From BS750m-G62 sp046483505 (lineage in GTDB: Bacteria > Planctomycetota > Phycisphaerae > FEN-1346), in assembly GCA_046483505.1 (NCBI GenBank), contig JAWODB010000223.1:1-14056 (forward strand): a stretch of 14,056 nucleotides of DNA, written 5' to 3'. A program made the position numbers and the translations under genes. The notes beneath the pieces were generated by a model. That model was given only the letters and a program-made list of their open reading frames with translations, was not told where the DNA came from and made no database searches. The number at the start of each line of letters is the position of its first letter. The first letter of the stretch is position 1. Below, in pieces: positions 1-7,792 of this stretch.

Positions 1-180
1 GCCGAGAACATCTACGAGGCCCTCGTCACGACCGCCTCCGGCCTGTCGGTGGCCATCCCCAGCCTCGTCCTCTACCTGATCATCACCTCGCGCATCGACC
101 GCCTGGTCGCCGAGATGGACGACCTGACCATGGAGTTCGTCGAGGGCCTGGCCGACGAGAAACAGAACGCCGCCGCGTAA
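1..180 (+). CDS. ExbB/TolQ/MotA-type proton channel protein, C-terminal fragment
   Basis: Only the last 59 codons are in the window; the frame is open at base 1 and stops with TAA at 178-180. The visible part contains EALVTTASGLSVAIPSLVLY, which matches the last membrane helix and preceding loop of the MotA/TolQ/ExbB family: a Thr-rich turn, a Gly-Leu-x-Val-Ala-Ile-Pro stretch and a hydrophobic helix. A charged cytoplasmic tail follows (SRIDRLVAEMDDL). In this family the protein forms the inner-membrane pentamer that conducts protons and drives an ExbD/TolR partner. A complete exbD-like gene starts 82 bases downstream on the same strand, which supports the assignment and a shared transcript. 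ExbB, TolQ and MotA-like subtypes cannot be told apart from this fragment. Confidence 0.85.
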   Translation, partial: AENIYEALVTTASGLSVAIPSLVLYLIITSRIDRLVAEMDDLTMEFVEGLADEKQNAAA

Positions 181-211
181 CGGCCCGCTGCGCCGGGAGC
201 CCGTATTCAGC

Positions 212-229
212 CGCCGGGCTTGCCCGGCG
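212..229. repeat. GC palindrome with CTTG loop
   Basis: In the gap between the exbB-like and exbD-like genes, cgccggg (212-218) pairs perfectly with cccggcg (223-229) around a four-base cttg loop. No T-run follows, so it is not a typical intrinsic terminator. The same loop sequence recurs in GC hairpins at 11001-11024 and 12810-12825, so it may belong to a dispersed palindrome family rather than being a gene-specific signal. Confidence 0.45.
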
Positions 230-246
230 CGTGCCGTGACGCGCCC

Positions 247-253
247 GAAGGAG
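247..253 (+). promoter_or_regulatory. Ribosome binding site fixing the exbD start
   Basis: GAAGGAG at 247-253 lies nine bases upstream of the ATG at 263. An in-frame GTG at 236 would lie upstream of this site and add nine residues before the conserved N-terminus. The position of this site therefore favours 263 as the true start. Confidence 0.75.
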
Positions 254-262
254 TCGCCGACC

Positions 263-688
263 ATGCGCATCGACCGCCAAACCCGGCAGCGCGAGGTCCG
301 GGCCGAGATGAACCTCACCCCCATGATCGACGTCGTATTCCTGCTCCTGATCTTCTTCATGGTGGCCACCAAGTTCGCCGAGATCGAGCGGGACCTCCAG
401 GTCAACCCGCCCTCGGCCCGCGACGCCCAGCCCGTCACGGCCGCCCCGAAGGAACTCATCGTCAACGTCACGCGCGACGGCCGCTTCACGGTGGCGGGCG
501 TGGAGTACCCCGTGGAGGACCTGGAGCGCCTCATCGCCCAGGCCGTCGAGGAGAACCCCGACCAGGCGGTCGTCGTGCGCGGCGACCGGAAGGCCATCCT
601 CCAACTGCCCGTCGACGTGCTGAACCTGTGCGAGAAATACGCCGTCCAACGCAAGTTCCTGACCACCGCCCAGACCGGCGGCGGGTGA
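263..688 (+). CDS. exbD: ExbD/TolR-family biopolymer transport protein
   Basis: This 141-residue protein has the standard ExbD/TolR layout and length: a short charged cytoplasmic N-terminus, one membrane helix (about residues 18-38) and a periplasmic domain. The signature MNLTPMIDVVFLLLIFFMV contains Asp23, which matches the membrane-embedded proton-carrying Asp of ExbD (Asp25 in E. coli). The periplasmic part has the usual alternation of strand and helix, ending in a VVVRGDRKA strand followed by the final helix. ExbD subunits sit inside the ExbB pentamer and pass proton-motive force to an energy-transducing partner such as TonB. The preceding gene encodes the ExbB-type channel, and the following gene may encode the partner. 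ExbD and TolR cannot be separated by sequence alone. The start is chosen on the well-placed GAAGGAG. Confidence 0.93.
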   Translation: MRIDRQTRQREVRAEMNLTPMIDVVFLLLIFFMVATKFAEIERDLQVNPPSARDAQPVTAAPKELIVNVTRDGRFTVAGVEYPVEDLERLIAQAVEENPDQAVVVRGDRKAILQLPVDVLNLCEKYAVQRKFLTTAQTGGG

Positions 689-721
689 GGGCGGCCGCTC
701 GGCGTGCCAAACGGCTGAACG

Positions 722-813
722 ACAATGATGAACAAGGAATGATGAATGCCCAATGCCGAAGCGGTGCACGACATCGCCGCGTTCATCATTCGGCGTTCAT
801 CATTCATCATTGT
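722..813. repeat. AT-richer inverted repeat between exbD and the large gene
   Basis: The 180-base gap 689-868 contains an imperfect palindrome that stands out by its lower GC. Bases 722-732 (acaatgatgaa) are the exact reverse complement of 803-813. Bases 737-750 (gaatgatgaatgcc) match the complement of 792-805 at 13 of 14 positions. The direct repeat gcgttcatcatt also occurs at 779-790 and, sharing its last bases with the arm, at 794-804. The loop contains aatgcccaatg (745-755), which recurs at 9793-9803. I read it as a dispersed intergenic repeat and not a terminator. Confidence 0.65.
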
Positions 814-868
814 TGTTTCCCGGGGACCGACCCGCCAACCGAGTCGACGCAGCGGCTGATGTGAGCCC

Positions 869-3800
869 ATGCCGGAACACCGCCACAACGCGTGGAGCCT
901 TCCCGCCCGGATCCTCTGGATCGCCGTCCCGCTGCTCCTGGTGGCCGGGGCGGCCGCCTTCTTCCTCTGGCCGCGAGAGGAGGTCTTCTACTCCGACGGC
1001 GAGCGGACCTGGTCCGCCCGGCCGGACCTCGGCCTCCGGTCCGTCCTGTGGGACGAGGGGGCCCGCCTCGAGGGCCTCGGCGACCCGCGCCAGGACTACG
1101 ACCCGTGCCTCTCCGCCGACGGGCAGGACCTGTACTTCACGCGCGGCAAGGCGGGCGGCGAGGCCGACCTCTACGTCGCCTACCGCACCGTCGACGGCTG
1201 GACCGACCCGAAGCCGCTCGCCGCCCTGAACACCGGGGCCGACGAGATCGGGCCCGCCCTCGCCCCGGACGGCGCCCACCTCTACTTCTACTCCGACCGC
1301 GCCGGCGGCGAGGGAGGGTACGACCTCTACGTGGCCCGGCACACGGCCGACGGCTGGCAGCCGCCCGAGAACCTCGGCCCCGCCGTCAACACGCCGTTCA
1401 ACGAGTACGACCCGGCCGTCGGGCCGGACGGCTCCCGCCTCCTGTTCGCCTCGAACCGTCCGGCGGCCGAGGCCGAGAAACCCGACGAGACCGACTGGCC
1501 CGCCACCCTCCGCGAGGGGCACTATCGGAATGATTACGATATCTACGCGCTGAACCTGGCGGACCGCTCCGCCCCGCCGCGCCGCCTCGCCCCCGTGTGC
1601 AGCGGGGCCGACGACGGCCAGCCTACCCTCTCCCGCGACGGCCGGTGGCTCTACTTCGCCTCGAACCGGCCGGGCGGGCAAGGCGGATACGACATCTGGC
1701 GGAGCCGCGTCGCGGACCCGCCGCTGGCGGCCCTCATGCCGCCCGAGAACCTCGGCCGCCCCGTCAACACGGCCGCACACGAACTCGACCCGGCCGTCAG
1801 CCTGGAGGGGTTCGGCCTCTACTTCTCCAGCGACCGCGAGGCGACGGATACGTGGGCCATCTACTTCGCCCGCAGCCACGAGGTCTTCCGGGTGGTGCGG
1901 ACGCGGCGGCTGGCCATCGGGCACATCTTCGGCCGCCTCTCCTGGCCGCTCATCGGCCTCATCGCCGCCCTCATCGGCCTCGTGCTGACGCTGCTGGCGA
2001 TGGCGCGGCTCAGGCGGCGGCCGGGCCTCCTCGCCAGCGCCATGATGGTCTCGCTCATCCTGCACCTGGTGGCCCTCAGCCTGTTCACGCTGTGGGAGAT
2101 CTCGACCCGCGTCTCGGAACTCGCCGAGGACGAGGCCCGCTTCGAGGTCGCCGTCTCGCTGCCGGACCTGGCCGAGAGCGAACTCTCCAGCCGCCTCCGG
2201 GCCTCGCTGGAGGACCTGGCGCGGACGGACACGGCGAAACTCGCGGCCGAGAAGTCCCGGGAGATGACGGCCCCCGAGCCGCCGGCCCCCGAGTCGCCCG
2301 AGGTGGCCCTCGCCCGGGCCGAGCCGGAGGCCGCCCCGAAACCGCTCGACATCGACCGGCCCCAGGCCCGCCCCGTGGACCTCTCCGAACCGCTCCGCGA
2401 GCGGCCGGAACCGGTCCCCGCGCCCGAGCCCCTGCCGCCGGAGCCCGTCCTGGAGATCGAGCCGAAACCCGTCCGCGAGGAGACGCCGCCCGAGCCGCGC
2501 GCCCCGCGGCCGGTGGAGGTCGCCCGCCGCGAGCCCGCGCGGCCGACGCCGCTCCGCCCGCCGCGGCCGGAGCCGGCGCCCGAGCGGCCGGCCCCCGCGC
2601 CGGAGCCGTCCGCCCTGGCCCGGGTCGCGCCGCCCGAGCCGCCGGAGCCCGAGACCCTTCCCGCGCCGGACATCACGCGGCCGGAGCCGGAGACCGTCCC
2701 GGCCGAGAAGGTGGTCGACCTCGCCCCGACGGAGACGGAGCCGGCGGCGCGGCCGGTCCGGGTGGAACCGGCGCCCGCGGACCGACCGGCGAGCACGCGT
2801 CCCCTCGCCGCCGCGCGGGCCGAGACGACCGTGCCCGAGCCGGCGGCCCCGGCCCGCCTGCCGGAGGCGGCCGCCCCGTCGGCCCGGCCCGTCCGGGCGG
2901 CGGACCTGGCCGACGTCACCCCGCCGGCCGAGGCGCCCGAGGCGAGCCCCGTCGTGCCGTCCGAGGCCCTGGCCCGCGGGCCGGCCGTCCAACCGCCCGA
3001 GATCGCGCCGCCGGAGGCCCTGCCGCCCGCCGTCGGACCGCCCCAGGTCGCCCGCCGGGGTCCCCCCGCCGAGGCCGAGGCCGACGCCGAACCCTCGCCG
3101 CGCAGCACGGTCCGCATCGAGCGGGCCGCCGGCCCCCTGGCCGCCACCGTCGCCCCGCGGGTGGCCGCGCCGTCGGTGACGCCGGACCTGCGTGTCGGCC
3201 CGGAGGCGGCGGGCGCCGAACCGCTGGCCCGCGAGGCCGCCGAGGCCGTCGCCGCGGGGCCCGTCCCGGCGCTGGAGGCGCCCGCGGTCCGGCCGCCCCA
3301 ACCCGCGCCCCCCGCCGCGGCCGAGGTGGTCGACCTGGCCCCGACAACCGCCGAGGCGGCGCTGCGGCCGGTCCAGGGACCCGAACAGCCGACGGACCGT
3401 CCTGCGAGCACCCGCCCCCTCGCCGCCGCACGGGCCGAGGCGTCCGTCCCGGAGGCGGGCGCGCCGATCCGCGCGCCGGAGGCGGCGGCGCCGGCGGTCC
3501 GTCCCGCGCCGCCGACGGCCGCCATCGGCGAGGTGGCCCTGCCCGCCAAGGCGGCGGAGCGCGGCCCGGTGGTGCCGGAGGAGGCGCTCGCCCGCGGGCC
3601 GTCCGTCCCGCCGGCCGAGGTCGATCCGACCGAGACCCTCCCGCCCGCCATCGGGCCGACGGACGTGGCCCGCCGCGGACCCAACGGCGAGGGCGAGGTC
3701 GAACCGGAACCGGGTCCCCGGACGGCCGTCACGGTCCGCCGGGCCGCGGGGCCGGTGGCGGCCGAGGCCGCGACCCGCGCGGCGGCGCCCGCCGCCGCCG

Positions 3801-5371
3801 ACCGCCTCCGCGTCGGGCCGGACGCCGTGGCGCCCGAGCCGATCGCCTCCGACACCGTGGCGACGGCCGCCGCAGCGCCCGCGCCGGCGATCGACGCGGC
3901 TCCCGCGGGTCCGGCGGCGATGCCCGCCCAGGGGCCGGAGGTCGTGGACCTGTCGGCTCCCGAGGTGCCGCCGCCCCCGCAGGTCGTCCAGGGACCGCAG
4001 CCGTCCGTGACGGCGGCGCCGCGGGAGGCGCTGGCGCCCGCCCGTCCCGAGACCGAGGCGCCGGACCGTCCGGCGGCCGGGTCGGTGCCCGAGGCGCCGG
4101 CGGGCGGGTCCCCGGCGTCGCCGGCCGCCGCCACGCATCTGGCCTCGGCCGTGCCGGCGGGGGAGGCGGTGGCGACGCCCGCCATCGGGCAGGCGCTCGG
4201 CGAGGCCGCCCTGCCGCCGGAGGCCGCCCGCATGCAGGAGGTGGCCCCGCCGCCCGCGCCCCTGCCGCCCAAGGAGGTCTACCGCCTCCGCACCGAGCCG
4301 GACCGGGCCGCCCGGATCGAGAAACTGGGCGGCACGCCCGAGACCGAGGCGGCCGTCCGCCGGGCCCTCGTCTGGTTCCGCCTCCACCAGAGCCCCGACG
4401 GCCGCTGGGACGTGGACGGGTTCATGAAGCACCACAAGGTCAAGGGCCGGCGGGCCGACGGGCGCGGCAACCGCCGCGAGCAGGACGTGGGCGTAACGGC
4501 CCTGGCGGCCCTGGCGTTCGTCGGGGCCGGCCACACCCACGTGGCGGCCCGCGGCGCCGACGGGCCCACCGAGCACGCCGAGACCGTCCGCAAGGCCGTC
4601 GACTGGCTCCTGGAGGGGCAGACGGAGGACGGCGACCTCCGCCGCAAAGGCCAGATGTACGACCACTGCCTGGCCGCCATGCTCCTGTGCGAATCGTACA
4701 GCATGACGGGCGACGAGAGGCTCGTCGAGCCGATCCGCAAGGCCGTCCAGTTCACCCTCGACGCCCAGAATCCGGGCCGGGGGTGGCGGTACAGTCCGCG
4801 GTCGGACAACGACACGAGCGTCCTGGGGTGGGCGCTGATGGCGCTGAAGAGCGCCGAGATCGCCGGCTTCAACGTGCCGCCGAAGGCGTACCGCGGTGCG
4901 GCGAACTGGCTCGACCGGGTCCGCCGCGGCAAGCACAAGGGGCTGTACGAGTATCAGCCCGGCCGGAAGCCCTCGCCGGCGATGACGGCCGAGGGGCTCT
5001 TCTCGGAGATGCTCATCGACTACGACCCCGCCGGCCCGCGGACGGCCGAGTCCATCGCCTATCTTCTGGACCACGAGCCCCGCTACGTGCCGCAGGACAA
5101 GGAACGCACCAACTTCTATTACTGGTACTACGCCACGATGGCACTGCACCAGTTGGGCGGCGCGGAGTGGGAGACGTGGAACGCGAAGGTGCGGGAGGCG
5201 CTGGTGACGTCGCAGCGGGACGACGGCCCGTACGCGGGCAGTTGGGATCCCCGCACCCGCTGGGGCGACTACGGCGGCCGGGTCTACACCACGGCCATGG
5301 CCGCCCTCACCCTGGAGGTCTACTACCGGTACCTGCCGTTCTACGACCTGCGGCTGGATGGGGCGAAGTAA
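869..5371 (+). CDS. Giant TonB-like envelope protein: beta-propeller, membrane anchor, Pro/Ala-rich stalk and alpha/alpha-toroid
   Basis: This 1500-residue protein has several visible parts. A membrane helix at about 12-33 is followed by five or six PD40/TolB-like propeller blades at about 76-335, with recurring P-x-x-S-x-D-G-x-x-L-Y-F-x-S-x-R and GGYDLYV patterns. Two more membrane helices lie at about 359-378 and 387-409, joined by an Arg-rich loop that should face the cytoplasm. The third helix contains SLILH (Ser395, His399), the S-x-x-x-H spacing of the TonB anchor helix. A charged helical stretch (about 412-455) leads to a Pro/Ala/Glu-rich stalk (about 460-1130). The C-terminus (about 1150-1490) is a squalene-cyclase/prenyltransferase-like toroid with QSPDGRWD, YDHCLAAMLL and GWRYSP motifs. 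It lacks the usual DXDDTA cyclase motif, having DNDTSV at the similar place. The propeller and toroid are both predicted periplasmic. It follows the exbB/exbD-like genes on the same strand. A TonB-like role is inferred; the domains are well supported, the function is not. Confidence 0.85.
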   Translation: MPEHRHNAWSLPARILWIAVPLLLVAGAAAFFLWPREEVFYSDGERTWSARPDLGLRSVLWDEGARLEGLGDPRQDYDPCLSADGQDLYFTRGKAGGEADLYVAYRTVDGWTDPKPLAALNTGADEIGPALAPDGAHLYFYSDRAGGEGGYDLYVARHTADGWQPPENLGPAVNTPFNEYDPAVGPDGSRLLFASNRPAAEAEKPDETDWPATLREGHYRNDYDIYALNLADRSAPPRRLAPVCSGADDGQPTLSRDGRWLYFASNRPGGQGGYDIWRSRVADPPLAALMPPENLGRPVNTAAHELDPAVSLEGFGLYFSSDREATDTWAIYFARSHEVFRVVRTRRLAIGHIFGRLSWPLIGLIAALIGLVLTLLAMARLRRRPGLLASAMMVSLILHLVALSLFTLWEISTRVSELAEDEARFEVAVSLPDLAESELSSRLRASLEDLARTDTAKLAAEKSREMTAPEPPAPESPEVALARAEPEAAPKPLDIDRPQARPVDLSEPLRERPEPVPAPEPLPPEPVLEIEPKPVREETPPEPRAPRPVEVARREPARPTPLRPPRPEPAPERPAPAPEPSALARVAPPEPPEPETLPAPDITRPEPETVPAEKVVDLAPTETEPAARPVRVEPAPADRPASTRPLAAARAETTVPEPAAPARLPEAAAPSARPVRAADLADVTPPAEAPEASPVVPSEALARGPAVQPPEIAPPEALPPAVGPPQVARRGPPAEAEADAEPSPRSTVRIERAAGPLAATVAPRVAAPSVTPDLRVGPEAAGAEPLAREAAEAVAAGPVPALEAPAVRPPQPAPPAAAEVVDLAPTTAEAALRPVQGPEQPTDRPASTRPLAAARAEASVPEAGAPIRAPEAAAPAVRPAPPTAAIGEVALPAKAAERGPVVPEEALARGPSVPPAEVDPTETLPPAIGPTDVARRGPNGEGEVEPEPGPRTAVTVRRAAGPVAAEAATRAAAPAAADRLRVGPDAVAPEPIASDTVATAAAAPAPAIDAAPAGPAAMPAQGPEVVDLSAPEVPPPPQVVQGPQPSVTAAPREALAPARPETEAPDRPAAGSVPEAPAGGSPASPAAATHLASAVPAGEAVATPAIGQALGEAALPPEAARMQEVAPPPAPLPPKEVYRLRTEPDRAARIEKLGGTPETEAAVRRALVWFRLHQSPDGRWDVDGFMKHHKVKGRRADGRGNRREQDVGVTALAALAFVGAGHTHVAARGADGPTEHAETVRKAVDWLLEGQTEDGDLRRKGQMYDHCLAAMLLCESYSMTGDERLVEPIRKAVQFTLDAQNPGRGWRYSPRSDNDTSVLGWALMALKSAEIAGFNVPPKAYRGAANWLDRVRRGKHKGLYEYQPGRKPSPAMTAEGLFSEMLIDYDPAGPRTAESIAYLLDHEPRYVPQDKERTNFYYWYYATMALHQLGGAEWETWNAKVREALVTSQRDDGPYAGSWDPRTRWGDYGGRVYTTAMAALTLEVYYRYLPFYDLRLDGAK
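2711..3940 (+). repeat. Exact-length 205-residue tandem duplication within the stalk
   Basis: Two in-frame units of exactly 615 bases lie head to tail: 2711-3325 (residues 615-819) and 3326-3940 (residues 820-1024). Both open with VVDLAPT and share, in the same order and spacing, DRPASTRPLAAARAE, EALARGP, LPPA(V/I)GP, VARRGP, RAAGP and LRVGP. A third, degenerate unit seems to begin at 3941 with VVDLSAPE and breaks off before the toroid domain. Nucleotide identity is limited even where the protein is identical, so the duplication is not recent. Confidence 0.9.
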
Positions 5372-5404
5372 GGAGGCGGAGCAGGGCAGCGACAGGGGAA
5401 GCCC

Positions 5405-6829
5405 TCACGTCTTCCGGCTGGGATAGAGACGCTTCGCATTGCCCTTGACGACGAAACGGAACACCTCCAACGGGACGCCGCCGGCGCCTCGCGCGGATTC
5501 GATGAGACGCTTATCCGGCTTCGGCGCGACGACGAAACCCCGGACACTGCTCTCCTCGCCTTTGGCGCGTTCGGCGACAATGAACGAGCGGTATCGCAGG
5601 AGTTGACCGATGACCTTGTCGGCGGCTCGCTGGCGTTTGAGTTCCACCACGACCCATCGGCCTCGGCGGTCCTTGGCGAGGATATCCAGGGGGCCGGTGG
5701 AGGTGGGGTATTGCCTGCCGACGAACGTGAGGCCCGCCTCCAGGAGTTCCAGGTTGAATTCCAGGAAGTCCTCCAGCGTCTTCTCCATGACGTGCAGTTC
5801 GCGGAACTCGGATTCGTCGAGAGCCTGAAGCCTTGCAGGAAGCACCTTCCGGGCCTTGCCTTTGGAGAAGGCCCGCGTCGCGCGGTCGACCTCGCCGCGG
5901 CGCCGATAGTAGAGAAGGGCTTCCTCAAACGTGGGGCGTCGGCCTGTCTGGCCGTAGAAGGCGACCCAGTCCTCCTCATTGGCAAAATGGATGTAGCAGT
6001 CCTGCAGCAGGTGGTCCTGGACGAGCGCTTCGGCCTCCGCATGCCGGCCGTCGGCCAGGCGCAGCCGGCCTCCCGTTTCCTCGACCAGGCCCGGCACCTT
6101 CAAGAGCGAGAGCATGTAGGAGCGGTTCAGACGGATGGTGTTGATCAGGCTGCTTCTCCGACCCGCGACGGAGACCCGGCCGTCCTTCACCACGGGCACG
6201 TTATCAAGGAAATCAAGCAGTTCCTTCCTCCCCCGATCGCCGAGGTCCAGGTAGTGCTCGACCCGCTTGACGGCGGAGGGGACGCTCTCGGGTGTTGCGA
6301 TTCGCGAGATGAACAACTCGTAACACTCGGCGGGAATGCCTTGCGGAAAGTGCGTGAGGACGGCCAGCGCCACCAGGTAAGGGAACACGCCGACGTCCTC
6401 GCCGGGCCTTCCTACAGCGGGGTTCGGGAACTCGTAACGTTTCAGTTGGTTCTGGACCGGTTCCGAGAGGCGGCCCTTCGCGCATTGCAGGAACTGCCGG
6501 CCGGCCTCGGTGATCTGGACAATGCTCTCGTCGGTAATCCAGGCAAGGCCCAGGCTGTCGAAGACCTTCTTGTTCATGCGGGCGATTGCGGCGTAGTCGC
6601 GGCTCTTGGCCGTGGCCTTCGTGGGCTTGAAGAGCCCCGCACGCCTCAGCGACTGCGTATAGGCCTTCTGCGCCTTGGCCCAAGGGCGTCCCTCGAACCG
6701 CTTGAGTTCCTTCAACTTGCTGCGGATGGTGGACAGCGTTTGTGTCGATACCACCGCGCCTTTGGGTTGGAACCAGTAGAAGGGATTGTTGACGTACTGC
6801 TCGGCGAACTGTTGCCAGTACGTGTCCAC
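5405..6829 (-). CDS. Putative type II restriction endonuclease with NucS-like PD-(D/E)XK domain
   Basis: This 474-residue protein is encoded directly behind a DNA methyltransferase. Its C-terminal third has a clear nuclease core: GPLDILAKD, then WVVVELKR, then IGQLLRY. This gives Asp382, Glu396 and Lys398 as the PD-(D/E)XK triad, with Gln409 as part of a Q-x-x-x-Y-type motif, the arrangement seen in NucS/DUF91-type nucleases. The N-terminal two thirds have no domain I can name; they probably include winged-helix-like DNA-recognition segments (for example around residues 88-125). The start is a GTG that directly abuts the methyltransferase TGA, with AAGGA a few bases upstream, so translation is probably coupled. 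It would cut unmodified DNA at the partner's target site. The specificity cannot be read from the sequence. The gene converges on the large envelope gene with only 33 bases between them and no obvious terminator. Confidence 0.78.
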   Translation of the reverse strand: MDTYWQQFAEQYVNNPFYWFQPKGAVVSTQTLSTIRSKLKELKRFEGRPWAKAQKAYTQSLRRAGLFKPTKATAKSRDYAAIARMNKKVFDSLGLAWITDESIVQITEAGRQFLQCAKGRLSEPVQNQLKRYEFPNPAVGRPGEDVGVFPYLVALAVLTHFPQGIPAECYELFISRIATPESVPSAVKRVEHYLDLGDRGRKELLDFLDNVPVVKDGRVSVAGRRSSLINTIRLNRSYMLSLLKVPGLVEETGGRLRLADGRHAEAEALVQDHLLQDCYIHFANEEDWVAFYGQTGRRPTFEEALLYYRRRGEVDRATRAFSKGKARKVLPARLQALDESEFRELHVMEKTLEDFLEFNLELLEAGLTFVGRQYPTSTGPLDILAKDRRGRWVVVELKRQRAADKVIGQLLRYRSFIVAERAKGEESSVRGFVVAPKPDKRLIESARGAGGVPLEVFRFVVKGNAKRLYPSRKT

Positions 6830-7789
6830 TCACATGTCCTTGAAGAGGACAGGTTGGGGAGGCTTGGCCTTCACGCTGCGCATGCGGGGACGCCGAAGCA
6901 TGATCTTCGGCCGGGGGAACCGCCTGGGTTCCACGCGGTGCCGCGCCATGGCGCAGTAGTCTTCGCTGATGTCGATCCCGATGAAGCGCCGTCCGGTCGA
7001 CTTGGCGGCGACACAGGTGGCGCCGGAGCCGTTGAAGGGGTCCAGCACGATATCGCCCGGAAAGTCCTCCGCCGGAACCTTCGCAAAGGTGTACATGAGG
7101 ATCAGCCTCTGCGGAAGCACCACGGGGAACGGAGCCGGATGGCCGCCCGTACGGGCCACGTCTTCGGGATACATCGGCCAGACCTGCATCGTCAGGTTGA
7201 CCCACTGCTCCTGCGACAGCCGGCTGGCCTCCTTGACGGCCTTCGACAGCCTCCTGGGCTTACCCGGCTTGACAAAGACGTTGATAAATTCAATCGTATT
7301 GTCTTCGTAGAGGTTGGGCGGATAGGGGTAACTGCCGAACATCTTCACCGTCGTCTGCTTCTGCCAGACGTAGAGGCTGAATCGCTCGAACGCGCAGGCG
7401 TCGTCGCCCAGAATGGCGGCCTCGATATCGTTGTTGAGGTTCTTCAGGTGGCGCGTATGCGACTTGTTCATCACCTTCTTGGGGACGGGAACCATGGGGG
7501 TGTTGATGCACAGTTTCCCGTTCGGAATCAGCACCCGGCTGGCCTGGCGCCAGACCGCCAGGAGGGCGGCGAGGTAGTCTTCGTACGAGGATTGGCCGAT
7601 CTGCCCTTCCACGCCGTAATCGACCAGGTTCCAATACGGGGGGCTTGTGACGACCAGATGAACGGAATCATCCGGCAACTCGGCCATCACCTGGGCCGCA
7701 TCGCCGCAGACGACCTTATTGACAAATTGCTTGAGACCTTTTGGCAACGGAACGCCTCCCGGAACGCGGTGGACTCTACCTGCGAGCAT
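6830..7789 (-). CDS. Type II DNA methyltransferase (N4-cytosine or N6-adenine, beta motif order)
   Basis: This protein of about 319 residues carries the catalytic motif IV TSPPYW (residues 48-53) before the S-adenosylmethionine-binding motif I DPFNGSG (250-256). That order defines the beta class of amino-methyltransferases. SPPY-type motifs are common in N4-cytosine enzymes but also occur in N6-adenine enzymes, so the base is unsettled. The end of the protein has the usual post-motif-I strand RRFIGIDIS followed by a basic tail. It should protect host DNA from the endonuclease encoded directly downstream. The start is uncertain. The ATG at 7789 has no ribosome binding site, while an in-frame TTG at 7745-7747 has GGGAGG seven bases upstream and sits close to the conserved NKVVCGDA. 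Base composition is lower in GC than neighbouring genes, for example around 7261-7320, which suggests transfer of the pair. Confidence 0.92.
   Translation of the reverse strand: MLAGRVHRVPGGVPLPKGLKQFVNKVVCGDAAQVMAELPDDSVHLVVTSPPYWNLVDYGVEGQIGQSSYEDYLAALLAVWRQASRVLIPNGKLCINTPMVPVPKKVMNKSHTRHLKNLNNDIEAAILGDDACAFERFSLYVWQKQTTVKMFGSYPYPPNLYEDNTIEFINVFVKPGKPRRLSKAVKEASRLSQEQWVNLTMQVWPMYPEDVARTGGHPAPFPVVLPQRLILMYTFAKVPAEDFPGDIVLDPFNGSGATCVAAKSTGRRFIGIDISEDYCAMARHRVEPRRFPRPKIMLRRPRMRSVKAKPPQPVLFKDM
7755..7760 (-). promoter_or_regulatory. Ribosome binding site supporting a TTG start for the methyltransferase
   Basis: On the minus strand GGGAGG (7760 down to 7755) precedes TTG (7747-7745) by seven bases. 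This start would remove 14 residues (MLAGRVHRVPGGVP) that look unrelated to the methyltransferase fold. Confidence 0.45.
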
Positions 7790-7792
7790 TCT

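Noticed and set aside
236..262. Earlier GTG start for the exbD-like gene
   Set aside because: It lies upstream of the GAAGGAG site at 247-253 that serves the ATG at 263, and adds residues not typical of the family.
800..5149. A minus-strand open frame of about 1449 codons opposite the large envelope gene
   Set aside because: Its product is Arg/Gly-rich and low in complexity, with no domain pattern, as expected from the antisense of a GC-rich gene. The plus-strand frame has clear propeller, membrane and toroid motifs and starts at a sensible position.
4260..5371. Functional squalene-hopene cyclase domain
   Set aside because: The toroid repeats are present, but the DXDDTA catalytic motif is not, and the domain is fused to a periplasmic stalk; only the fold is claimed.
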